The notes under the pieces: generated by a model | Told to the model about the DNA's origin: nothing | The model's input: the letters and a program-made list of their open reading frames with translations, nothing else | Database searches by the model: none | DNA from: CADCWK01 sp035944555 | GTDB lineage: Bacteria > Chloroflexota > Chloroflexia > Thermomicrobiales > UBA6265 | Length of the DNA: 64,000 nt | NCBI GenBank assembly: GCA_035944555.1 | Contig: DASZAY010000026.1 | Coordinates: 186,001 to 250,000, forward strand | Direction: 5' to 3' | Program-made: the position numbers and the translations under genes | Shown: piece by piece, positions 40,153 through 47,888 of the stretch | Layout of the letters: each line of letters begins with the position of its first letter | Position numbering within the stretch: the first letter of the stretch is position 1

Positions 40153-41516
40153 AGGATCGGCGCTCCGGTGTAGGTGGCGAGGAAGGCGTTGATCTGCTCG
40201 GACGCCGCCGCGGCCGCCTGGGCCGGGTCAGCATCGTTGAGCTGGGTCGCCTGGATCGCGTCCGAGACAGCCTGGTAGATCTCGGGCGGAACCCGCGGCT
40301 CGGCCCGGCCGCTCGGCAGGATCTGCTCGGCGAAGACCTGCATCGCGCCCGAGGAATAGGCGCCGTTCTGCGTCGCCCGATCAAGCACGGACTGCCGCGG
40401 CGGCATGTCGCTCTTGGCGACGGTGCACCAGTCGACCACGCGGTTGATGGACTCCTCCGTCATCGCGCCGATCGACGACGCGATGAACTGGGCGGCAATC
40501 TCCGGGTTCTGGCCGGCGGCGTTGGCGGCGAACGCCCAGCCACCGAGGACCGTCCGGTCCGTCCCACCGGGCGGCAGCGGTAGCTTGAACACCCCGTACT
40601 CGAAGTCCGGCGCGTTCTGCTCCAGCGCCGAGATGCCCCAGATGCCGACGTTCTGCATCGCGGTGTAGCCGTCGACCAGGTTGGGGACGATGTCCGCGCC
40701 ACCGGAACCAAGGATGTCGCGCGGGGCGACCCCGTTGCGGATGGACGTCTGCCAGAACGTCAGCGCCTGGATGGTCGCCTCGGAGTTGAACGCGCTGGCG
40801 CCGCTGGCGTCCTGTAGCTCACCACCGCCCTGCCACATGAACGGGTACCAGGTGAAGTTCTGGTAATAGCCGGGGGTGGTCTCGAACATCACGCCGAAGC
40901 GCTCGTCGTTGGCCAACTCACCGGCCACGCCGAGCAACTGCTCCCAGGTCGTCGGGATGTCGGCGTCGGTCAGGCCGGCGTCGTCCCAGGCCGAGCGGCT
41001 GTAGTACATCGCCATCGGCTCGACTTCCATCGGGACGGCGAAGATCCGGTCGTTGACCATCCGGTTGGCAATCACGTCGGGCAGGAAGTCGGCCTGGGCG
41101 TCTGCCTGGATGTAGTCGGTCAGGTCGAACAGCGCGCCGCCGTTGGAGTAGCGGAGAAAGTCACCGGGCGAGACAAGGAAGATGTCCGGGCCCTGCCCTG
41201 AGGCGAACGCCGTGGCGAGCTGGGTGCCACTGACGTACTCGGCCGTCGGCACGTACTCCAGTTCAACCTGGACCTCGTTGGCGTCGTTCCAGGCCTGGAC
41301 GCAGTTCTCGAACCAGTCAGCCTGAGATGCGACATCCCCCTCCGAGTAGAACTGCATGAACCGGAGCGGGCCATTCTGCCGCGCGGAGCTCCGGCGACTG
41401 AAGAAGTACGGCATCGCCATGGACGAGGCGGCGACGGCCGCTCCACCCTTGATGACGCCCCGGCGCGAGATCGGGCGACCGGTAGGTGGCACGGGGGTCC
41501 AGAGATCGACAGCCAT
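40149..41516 (-). CDS. Extracellular solute-binding protein of a sugar ABC transporter
   Basis: 455 residues of family 1. SRRGVIKGGAAVAASSMA at residues 17-34 is a Tat-like twin-Arg leader, so export may occur folded. The mature part shows GPDIFLVSPGDF, FAVPMEVEPMAMYYS and TWEQLLGVAGEL, as in MalE-like oligosaccharide binders. ATG at 41516 follows GAGGGAG. It is first in a three-gene importer operon and diverges from the lacI-type gene; a LacI operator lies just downstream of its promoter. The divergent glycosidase and isomerase genes hint at a furanosyl oligosaccharide ligand. Confidence 0.92.
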   Translation of the reverse strand: MAVDLWTPVPPTGRPISRRGVIKGGAAVAASSMAMPYFFSRRSSARQNGPLRFMQFYSEGDVASQADWFENCVQAWNDANEVQVELEYVPTAEYVSGTQLATAFASGQGPDIFLVSPGDFLRYSNGGALFDLTDYIQADAQADFLPDVIANRMVNDRIFAVPMEVEPMAMYYSRSAWDDAGLTDADIPTTWEQLLGVAGELANDERFGVMFETTPGYYQNFTWYPFMWQGGGELQDASGASAFNSEATIQALTFWQTSIRNGVAPRDILGSGGADIVPNLVDGYTAMQNVGIWGISALEQNAPDFEYGVFKLPLPPGGTDRTVLGGWAFAANAAGQNPEIAAQFIASSIGAMTEESINRVVDWCTVAKSDMPPRQSVLDRATQNGAYSSGAMQVFAEQILPSGRAEPRVPPEIYQAVSDAIQATQLNDADPAQAAAAASEQINAFLATYTGAPIL

Positions 41517-41583
41517 TGGCGCTCCCTCATGAAACGAATGCCTCAACAACGAGGCAAAGGTGGTCCGGAACACGACCATTTGG

Positions 41584-41626
41584 TGAAAACGATTCCAAAT
41601 TACACCTGCACTTGCTACAGTGTCAA
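41584..41626 (-). promoter_or_regulatory. Promoter and LacI-type operator of the ABC operon
   Basis: On the minus strand TTGACA (41621-41626) and TAATTT (41597-41602) are 18 bases apart. TGAAAACGATTCCA at 41584-41597 fits the LacI-family pattern TGnAAnCGnTTnCA and covers the expected transcription start, so a bound repressor would block initiation. Confidence 0.8.
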
Positions 41627-41640
41627 CGCCCCGTCCCATC

Positions 41641-41682
41641 TTGCGCTCCGGATCGGGCGTGCTAGCATGGAAATCGTTTACC
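41641..41682 (+). promoter_or_regulatory. Promoter and LacI-type operator of the lacI-type gene
   Basis: TTGCGC (41641-41646), then an extended -10 TGCTAGCAT (TAGCAT at 41663-41668). GGAAATCGTTTACC at 41669-41682 is a near-palindrome sharing the AAnCGnTT core with the divergent operator and sits just after the -10 box, which points to autoregulation. Confidence 0.7.
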
Positions 41683-41698
41683 GGGGACGGGAGGTGCG

Positions 41699-42760
41699 AT
41701 GACGAAGCTGAAACAGGTCGCTGAACTGGCCGGCGTCTCGCCCGCCACCGTCTCCCGGGCGCTCAGCGGCGCGCCGGGCGTCAATCCCGCCTCGCGGGAA
41801 CGGGTGCTCCGCGCCGCGGCCGAGCTGGACTACCGGCCCAACCGCCAGGCCAGCAACCTCCGTCGCCAGAAGACGTCGACCATCGGGGTCGTCGTCTCGG
41901 ACATCGAGAACCCTCACTTCACGCAGATGGTCCGCGTCGTCGAGGCCGTCGCCCACGCCCGTGGCTTCCGCGTGATCCTCTGCACGACCGACGAGACGGC
42001 CGACCGCCAGCGCGCCTGCCTGGACATGGTCGCGGAGGAGCGCGTCGAAGGGGTGATCCTCGTCCCCTACGACACCGGGGCCGACGAGATCGGCCGTCTG
42101 CTCGGGATGCGGATCCCGGTCGTCGCCTTCGACCGGATGGTCGCCGACCCGCGCGCCGACGCCGTGATCGCCGACAACGCCGGCGGAGCCCGTCGTGCCA
42201 CCGAGCACCTGCTTGACGCCGGCCACACCCGGATCGGCTTCGTCGGTGGCCGCGGGACGATCCAGACCGGCGTCGAGCGGCTGGCCGGCTACGAGGCCGC
42301 CATGCGATCCCGCGGTCTGGAGCCGATCGCCGCCAACGGTGCCTTCCGGATCGATGGCGGCCGGACCGCCACCGACGAGCTGCTCGATCGTCCGGGCGGC
42401 GTCTCGGCGATCGTCGTCGCCAACAACCTGATGGCAATCGGCACGATGCGGGCGCTCCGCTCCCGGCACATCCGCGTGCCGGAGGACCTGGCGCTGGTCG
42501 CGATCGATGACCCGTACTGGGCCGACCTCGTCGATCCGCCACTGACGACGCTGGCCCAGCCCACCCAGCACATGGCCGAGAGCGCCGCCGAGCTGCTGTT
42601 CCAGCGGATCACCGCCGGTCCGGCCGCCGCGGAAACGACCCGGGCGCGGACGCTCGTCTCGTCGTTCGAACTCCGGGTCCGCGGGTCCTGCGGGACGCTC
42701 CGCCGATCCGCCGTCCCCGCGGACGGAGGTGCCCTGGCACCGATGGGAGCCAGCGGCTGA
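41699..42760 (+). CDS. LacI-family transcriptional regulator
   Basis: 353 residues. The N-terminal HTH KLKQVAELAGVSPATVSRAL and hinge are followed by a periplasmic-binding-like sensor (STIGVVVSDIENPHF, VPEDLALVAIDDPYWADL). It should release DNA when a sugar or sugar phosphate from the imported substrate binds. ATG follows GGGAGG. It heads the plus-strand set lacI-type/GH172/isomerase-like and has matching operators in both divergent promoters, so it likely controls the whole island. Confidence 0.93.
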   Translation: MTKLKQVAELAGVSPATVSRALSGAPGVNPASRERVLRAAAELDYRPNRQASNLRRQKTSTIGVVVSDIENPHFTQMVRVVEAVAHARGFRVILCTTDETADRQRACLDMVAEERVEGVILVPYDTGADEIGRLLGMRIPVVAFDRMVADPRADAVIADNAGGARRATEHLLDAGHTRIGFVGGRGTIQTGVERLAGYEAAMRSRGLEPIAANGAFRIDGGRTATDELLDRPGGVSAIVVANNLMAIGTMRALRSRHIRVPEDLALVAIDDPYWADLVDPPLTTLAQPTQHMAESAAELLFQRITAGPAAAETTRARTLVSSFELRVRGSCGTLRRSAVPADGGALAPMGASG

Positions 42761-42856
42761 GTCCGGGAGATCCGGGACATCGGACGAATCGACAGGGAAT
42801 CCGGTCGTCCGGGCCGGCGCTGGCTCCGGACGCATCAGTCAACGTTGGAGGAATGG

Positions 42857-44041
42857 ATGGAAACGACGGTCGGTCTCTCGCCCCTGCGCGGGCTCGCCAA
42901 GCTGCGCCGGGTCCGGACGCGGCGGTTCTCCAGCTACGACCGCAGCGGCGGCAACGACGACCGCCTGCACATCGACCCGGGACAGACTGCGATCATCGCC
43001 GAATTGCCCGCCGGGCAGGCCGGCATCGTCACGCACATCTGGGTGACGATCGCCTGCAAGAGCCCGAACCACCTCCGCAAGATCGTCTTCCGGGCGTGGT
43101 GGGACGGCGAGGACGAGCCCAGCATCGTCGCCCCGATCGGCGACTTCTTCGGGATGGGCCACGGACAGACGGCCAACTTCACGAGCCTGCCGCTCCAAGC
43201 CTCCCCACAGGACGGCAAGGCCTTCAACTGCTACTTCCCGATGCCGTTCGCCGACGGCATGCGGATGACGATCGAGAGCGAGTGCGAGGACGAGGTCCTG
43301 TTCTACTACTACGTCGACCTGGAGCTGCACGACCGGCTCGAGGACGACATGGGTCGGTTCCACGCCCAGTGGCGCCGCGAGATTCCGGAGCCGGCCGAGT
43401 TGCCGAAGGGCGAGCTGTCCGACGAGGCGTTCCTGTTCGGCGGCACGGAGACGACCGGCAAGGGGAACTACACGATCCTCGAGGCGGAAGGACACGGCCA
43501 CTACGTCGGCTGTCTGATGTCGGTCTATTCGCTGCGCCGCTCCCGGAACTGGGACTGGTACGGTGAAGGCGACGACATGATCTTCGTCGACGGCGAGCCT
43601 GGCATCGTCGCCCCCGAGGCGGGCCGCATCCCCCAGATCCTCGAGGAGGGCGTGCAGCCCGAGATCGAGGGGCACGGCGAGACGAAGCCGGGCGCCAACA
43701 ACGCCTGGCCGCCGACGCTGCACGGTACGGGGACCGAGGACTACTTCAACACGGCCTGGTGCCCCACCCAGAAGTACGACGGGCCGTACCACGGCATCAT
43801 CGCCGGCGGCGGGCCGAACTGGACCGACCCGATCACCGTCTACCGGTTCCACATCGAGGATCCGGTCGTGTTCCGGGAGCGGATCCGCGTCTCGATCGAA
43901 CACGGCCACGCCAACCGCCGCGCCGACGAGATGGCCTCGACCGCGTTCTGGTACCAGGCGGAGCCGCACGTCCCGTTCGCACCGATCCCGGAGGCGAAGG
44001 ACCGGCTGCCCGCCTACCGCCAGATCTGGGACATCCGCTGA
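42857..44041 (+). CDS. DUF2961 (GH172) family glycoside hydrolase-like protein
   Basis: 394 residues, no signal peptide, so cytosolic. SSYDRSGGNDD near the start, AGIVTHIWVT, FYYYVDLEL and HGTGTEDYFNTAWC (Glu294 in GTEDYF) identify DUF2961, now GH172. Characterised members hold an alpha-D-fructofuranosidase/difructose-dianhydride activity from Bifidobacterium and exo-D-arabinofuranosidases acting on mycobacterial arabinan; they work as trimers or larger rings. ATG 42857 follows GGAGG. It sits between the regulator and the isomerase-like gene, so it probably splits imported furanosyl oligosaccharides. Confidence 0.88.
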   Translation: METTVGLSPLRGLAKLRRVRTRRFSSYDRSGGNDDRLHIDPGQTAIIAELPAGQAGIVTHIWVTIACKSPNHLRKIVFRAWWDGEDEPSIVAPIGDFFGMGHGQTANFTSLPLQASPQDGKAFNCYFPMPFADGMRMTIESECEDEVLFYYYVDLELHDRLEDDMGRFHAQWRREIPEPAELPKGELSDEAFLFGGTETTGKGNYTILEAEGHGHYVGCLMSVYSLRRSRNWDWYGEGDDMIFVDGEPGIVAPEAGRIPQILEEGVQPEIEGHGETKPGANNAWPPTLHGTGTEDYFNTAWCPTQKYDGPYHGIIAGGGPNWTDPITVYRFHIEDPVVFRERIRVSIEHGHANRRADEMASTAFWYQAEPHVPFAPIPEAKDRLPAYRQIWDIR

Positions 44042-44062
44042 TCGCTCACTGACCACGACGAC

Positions 44063-44086
44063 CGGCCGGGCGATGGCGCCCGGCCG
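44063..44086 (+). repeat. Hairpin between the GH172 and isomerase-like genes
   Basis: A 10-base stem CGGCCGGGCG/CGCCCGGCCG with loop ATGG lies in the 69-base gap. It could slow ribosomes or protect the upstream mRNA, giving unequal expression of the two genes. The same core palindrome occurs at 4184-4204. Confidence 0.6.
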
Positions 44087-44110
44087 CCCTCACGCATGGA
44101 GTTCATCCGC

Positions 44111-45781
44111 ATGACGACGTCCGCACCGAGCCGTACCGAACCCGCTCCCCCCGTCCCCGGGGAAGTGATCGTCGTCGTGAGCGGCGACCTGCGTCCAGCC
44201 GCCAACGAGACCTGCTGGCCGACCCAGGCCGCCATGGAGGAGCAGCTCACCGCCGCCTTCGCGGCCGAGGGCATCACCGTCCGGCGCGGACATTCGGTCG
44301 ATCCGGAGAAGGGCCACGGCTTCATCGACTCCCAGAAGTACGGGATGGAGGTCTTCCGGGGCATCCACCTGGACAGCCCGGTCGTGGTCGCGGAGGCGGT
44401 CTGGCAATACTCCCACCATGTGCTGCCCGGACTGACAACCCATCGTGGCCCAATCCTGACCGTCGGCAACTGGAACGGGGAGTGGCCGGGGCTCGTCGGG
44501 CTGCTCAACCTCAACGGCTCGCTGGTCAAGGCCGGCGTCCAGTTCAGCACCCTCTGGTCGGTGGACTTCACCGATGACTACTTCCGGACGAAGCTGCGCG
44601 CCTGGCTCAAGGACGGCACGGTCAGCCATGATGCCAGCCATGTCCACCCGCTGGACGGCATGTCGTTGCCCGACGACGCCGCCCAACTCGGCCAATCGCT
44701 CGCCGACACGCTGCGCCGGGACAAGGCGATCATGGGCGTGTTCGACGAGGGCTGCATGGGGATGTACAACGCCATCGTCCCCGACCAGGTTCTCCACCGG
44801 ACCGGCGTCTTCAAGGAGCGCCTGTCGCAGTCGGCCCTCTACGCCGCGATGCGCGAGGTGTCCGACGAGGACGCCACCGCGGTCCGCCGCTGGATGGACG
44901 ACCGCGGGATGACCTTCCACACCGGCTCCGACCCGAAGCAGGAGTTGACCGACGACCAGATCCTCGGGCAGTGCCGGATGTACATCGCCGCCGTCCGGAT
45001 GGCCGATGCCTTCGGCTGCGACACGATCGGCATCCAGTACCAGCAGGGACTCAAGGATCTCGTCCCGGCGTCGGACCTGGTCGAAGGGTTGCTCAACAAC
45101 GTCGACCGGCCGCCGGTCCACCACGCCCGGACGGGCCAGGTGCTCTACGAGGGAGCGGCGCTGCCCCACTTCAACGAGGTCGACGAGTGCGCCGGACTGG
45201 ACGGACTGGTTACCGACCGCGTCTGGACGTCGCTGGGACTCCCGCCGGAGAACACGCTCCACGACCTGCGCTGGGGTGAGCACTATGCTGGTCCGGACGG
45301 GCAGGGTGGACAGCTCGACGATTTCGTCTGGACCCTGATGATCTCGGGCGGCGCCCCGCCGGCCCACTTCGTCGGCGGCTATGAGGGTGCGTCCAGCATG
45401 CGCCAGACGCCGATGTTCTTCCCCTACGGCGGCGGGACGCTGCGAGGCGTCGGCAAGCCAGGCGAGATCGTCTGGAGCCGGGTGTTCGTCGAGGACGACG
45501 CGCTGCACATGGACATCGGCCGCGGCGCGGCCGTGTCGCTGCCGGAAGAGGAAACGGAGCGACGCTGGCGGTCGACCTCCTATGAGTGGCCGATCGTCCA
45601 CCTGACGACCTACGGCGTCACGCAGGACCAGATGATGGGCCGCCACCGCGCCAATCACATCCAGATCGCCTACGCCCCGACGGCCGAGGACGCCGACCGG
45701 GCACTGGGGGCCAAGGCGGCGATGATGCGCGGTCTCGGCGTGAATGTGAACGTCTGCGGCGACCGCAACGGCCTCATCTGA
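44111..45781 (+). CDS. L-fucose/L-arabinose isomerase-superfamily protein
   Basis: 556 residues. The long three-domain layout, VGNWNGEWPGLVGLLN near 120, GVFDEGCMGMYNA near 215 with acidic residues suited to a metal site, and the late RHRANHIQIAYA with a candidate metal His match the FucI/AraA-like fold. L-fucose isomerase also converts D-arabinose to D-ribulose, which would fit a GH172 that releases D-arabinose. ATG 44111 has GGAG nine bases upstream; an ATG at 44096 is possible. The exact substrate is not proven. Confidence 0.72.
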   Translation: MTTSAPSRTEPAPPVPGEVIVVVSGDLRPAANETCWPTQAAMEEQLTAAFAAEGITVRRGHSVDPEKGHGFIDSQKYGMEVFRGIHLDSPVVVAEAVWQYSHHVLPGLTTHRGPILTVGNWNGEWPGLVGLLNLNGSLVKAGVQFSTLWSVDFTDDYFRTKLRAWLKDGTVSHDASHVHPLDGMSLPDDAAQLGQSLADTLRRDKAIMGVFDEGCMGMYNAIVPDQVLHRTGVFKERLSQSALYAAMREVSDEDATAVRRWMDDRGMTFHTGSDPKQELTDDQILGQCRMYIAAVRMADAFGCDTIGIQYQQGLKDLVPASDLVEGLLNNVDRPPVHHARTGQVLYEGAALPHFNEVDECAGLDGLVTDRVWTSLGLPPENTLHDLRWGEHYAGPDGQGGQLDDFVWTLMISGGAPPAHFVGGYEGASSMRQTPMFFPYGGGTLRGVGKPGEIVWSRVFVEDDALHMDIGRGAAVSLPEEETERRWRSTSYEWPIVHLTTYGVTQDQMMGRHRANHIQIAYAPTAEDADRALGAKAAMMRGLGVNVNVCGDRNGLI

Positions 45782-45811
45782 GCGGCTCCCGCCCGGCACC
45801 GCACCAGCGAC

Positions 45812-45903
45812 CTACCCGTCCGGGCAGCACCGATTGCGCTCCGGGCGGGTAGCGGCGCGTCCGGCTCTCGGCGATACTGCCGCCCCCACCAACCGGACGC
45901 GCC
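45812..45903. repeat. Two consecutive inverted repeats after the isomerase-like gene
   Basis: CTACCCGTCCGG (45812-45823) pairs with CCGGGCGGGTAG (45841-45852) with one G-U pair, and GGCGCGTCCGG (45854-45864) pairs perfectly with CCGGACGCGCC (45893-45903). Together they could end the sugar operon transcript. Confidence 0.5.
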
Positions 45904-45975
45904 AGCCCGACCACCTCTGGGTGGCGTGAAGCACCGGTGGGACAGGGTCCATGGTCCCGAGCCCGGAGTCCGCGC

Positions 45976-46488
45976 ATGTCCGTCTCGCCCCGTCCGTCTT
46001 CCCGGTCCGCTGCCCGCGGGTATCCCGTAGCGGCGTACTCCACGGGTGTCGGCGATCCGTTCGCGACCAATCCCATCCGGCGGTCGCTGGCCGTCGTGCT
46101 GGCCACGTCAGCGATCCTCGGCAGCGGGTTCGTGCTGGGCGAGACGGCGACGATGCTCGTCATGATCTCGGTTGGCTGGGTAGCGATCGCCATGCTGGTC
46201 CTGACCTTCCCGATCCTGATCTGGAGCCTGGTCGAAGAGGGTATCCGCAGGCTGCGACGCCGCTTCTCACCACACATCAGTCAGCTGGGCCTGTCGCCCC
46301 GAATCGAGCACATCCTGACGCGGCATGGTCTCGACACCATCCGCCAGGTCCATGAGACGTCGGACGAGGGGCTGCTGCTGCTCTCGAACATGGACGTGCG
46401 GGGGCTGAACGAGGTGCGGCGCGCCATCAGCCTCTGGCACTACCGCCGGTGGCAGGAGGCCGGCTTCCCGGCCCGCGGGATGCCATAG
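45976..46488 (+). CDS. Membrane-anchored protein with RNAP alphaCTD-like helix-hairpin-helix domain
   Basis: 170 residues. A polar Arg/Ser-rich N-terminus, two transmembrane helices (about 37-55 and 58-85), then a basic RRLRRRF stretch and a domain (about 104-148) whose LGLSPRIEHILTRHGLDTIR and LLLLSNMDVRGLNEVRRAI follow the pattern of the RNA polymerase alpha subunit C-terminal domain. That fold binds DNA or transcription factors. ATG 45976 follows GGAG; a GTG at 45937 is the alternative. Its role at the membrane is unknown. It has no operon partner on its strand. Confidence 0.72.
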   Translation: MSVSPRPSSRSAARGYPVAAYSTGVGDPFATNPIRRSLAVVLATSAILGSGFVLGETATMLVMISVGWVAIAMLVLTFPILIWSLVEEGIRRLRRRFSPHISQLGLSPRIEHILTRHGLDTIRQVHETSDEGLLLLSNMDVRGLNEVRRAISLWHYRRWQEAGFPARGMP

Positions 46489-46538
46489 GCAGGATCCCGG
46501 CAGTCCTCCGGGAGGTGCGACGATCGCGCCAGGAGCGG

Positions 46539-46955
46539 TCAGTCCGGTAGGGTCCCGAAGCTGTTGGCGTACACCTTCCCCGGGATCTGCCAGGTGAACC
46601 TCAGCGCCGACCATGTCGCGTCGATGCCGATGCTCTTGCTCTCGACCAGCCCGTGGGAGTACCCGATCCGGATCACTTCCGGCAGTCGCAGGTCCGTCCC
46701 CTGTTGACCACCCTTGGGCCACGAGACCCAGAGCATCCCACCAGGGGCGAGCTGGTCGCGCAGGCCGGGAAAGCGCGCGTCGAGATCCGCCCCCGTCGTC
46801 GTGAACAGATGGATGTAGTCGAACCGGCCGTCCGCGTCCGGCTCGTACCGCAGGGGTGGCGGTTCAATGGTGTCGACCACACCAGCCGGGGCGTTCACGT
46901 ACAGCGCCCGGACGTCCTCTCGGATTCCCAGCTTGCGGGAGACGGTTGCAGTCAC
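46539..46955 (-). CDS. DUF3052-like protein
   Basis: 138 residues. VSRKLGIREDVRALYVNAP, FDYIHLFTT, GGMLWVSWPKG and a SIGIDATWSALRF end match the DUF3052 family, an alpha/beta fold of unknown function that resembles part of a methyltransferase. GTG 46955 overlaps the stop of prmC in GTGA, so its translation is coupled to it. It is third in the thioredoxin-like/prmC/DUF3052 operon. Confidence 0.78.
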   Translation of the reverse strand: MTATVSRKLGIREDVRALYVNAPAGVVDTIEPPPLRYEPDADGRFDYIHLFTTTGADLDARFPGLRDQLAPGGMLWVSWPKGGQQGTDLRLPEVIRIGYSHGLVESKSIGIDATWSALRFTWQIPGKVYANSFGTLPD

Positions 46956-47854
46956 GCGCGTGTCTTCCCGGACAGGTCGGCGGTGACGAAGCGGTCGTGG
47001 CCGGCGAGATCCCGGTGCGTCTCGATGATCGCGCCCGGGAAGGCGGCGGCGAGCAGGCTGGCGACCGTGACGGCCTGCGACGGGTCCAGCTCCAGCGCGA
47101 TCACTCCGCCGGCCCTCAGCAATGTCACGCTCTGTCCGATGAGGACCCGGATCAGGTTGAGTCCATCCGGCCCGCCGTCGAGCGCCAGCCGGGGCTCGGC
47201 CCCGAGATCCGGGTTGCCATCGACCTGCTCCGGAGTGAGGTACGGCAGGTTGGCGAGGATCAGGTCCAGCGGCCCGGCCTGCCCCGCGAGCAGGTCGCCG
47301 GCGCGGAACTCGACCCGGCCGACGATACCGATGGACGGCACCCTGGCGCCGAGCCGGTCGCGGTTGCCAATGGCGACGGAAAGCGCCTCCGGGGAGATGT
47401 CGATCCCGAGGATCGTCCCGGGCCAATGCGGCGACAGCAGCGACGCCAGCCCGAGGGCGATCGCGCCGCTCCCCGTCCCGACATCAACGACCGCCGGTGC
47501 GCGTCCGTCGTTTCGCGCCAGCCAGTCCCGCGCCCACTCGACCAGCAACTCCGTTTCCGGACGTGGGACGAGGACGGCATCCGTCACCCGGAGCTCGAAG
47601 TCGAGGAAGGCGCGGTGGCCCGTCAGATAGGCGACGGGCACCCCCTCCAGCCTCCGCTGGAGCAACTCGTTGAAGTCGGCGACAGCAACGGCGGCGATCG
47701 GGTCGGGAGCGTGGAGGAACAGGGCGGTCCGGTCCCAGCCGAGGACATGGCGGAGCAACACCTCGGCGTCGAGGCGCGGCGTCTCCAGCCCTGCCTCCGC
47801 GAGCCGGACGGCCCCGGCCCGCAGGACACCGCCAACGGTCGCCGGTGGAGTCAT
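46952..47854 (-). CDS. prmC: Peptide chain release factor methyltransferase
   Basis: About 300 residues. The helical N-domain (LETPRLDAEVLLRHVLGWDR, GVPVAYLTGHRAF, VLVPRPETELLVE) and the SAM domain (VVDVGTGSGAIALGLA, ILANLPYLT as the NxPY catalytic motif) identify PrmC/HemK, which methylates the GGQ glutamine of release factors. ATG 47854 agrees with the usual family start; ATG 47914 would add 20 residues and overlap the upstream gene. The usual neighbour prfA is not present. Confidence 0.93.
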   Translation of the reverse strand: MTPPATVGGVLRAGAVRLAEAGLETPRLDAEVLLRHVLGWDRTALFLHAPDPIAAVAVADFNELLQRRLEGVPVAYLTGHRAFLDFELRVTDAVLVPRPETELLVEWARDWLARNDGRAPAVVDVGTGSGAIALGLASLLSPHWPGTILGIDISPEALSVAIGNRDRLGARVPSIGIVGRVEFRAGDLLAGQAGPLDLILANLPYLTPEQVDGNPDLGAEPRLALDGGPDGLNLIRVLIGQSVTLLRAGGVIALELDPSQAVTVASLLAAAFPGAIIETHRDLAGHDRFVTADLSGKTRA

Positions 47855-47888
47855 CGGCGGCACGCGGAGGTCCCCCGCAACAGGGTGA

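Noticed and set aside
44090..45799. 569-residue open frame opposite the isomerase-like gene
   Set aside because: The plus strand shows the superfamily pattern and a ribosome site; the antisense frame has the usual GC shadow composition.
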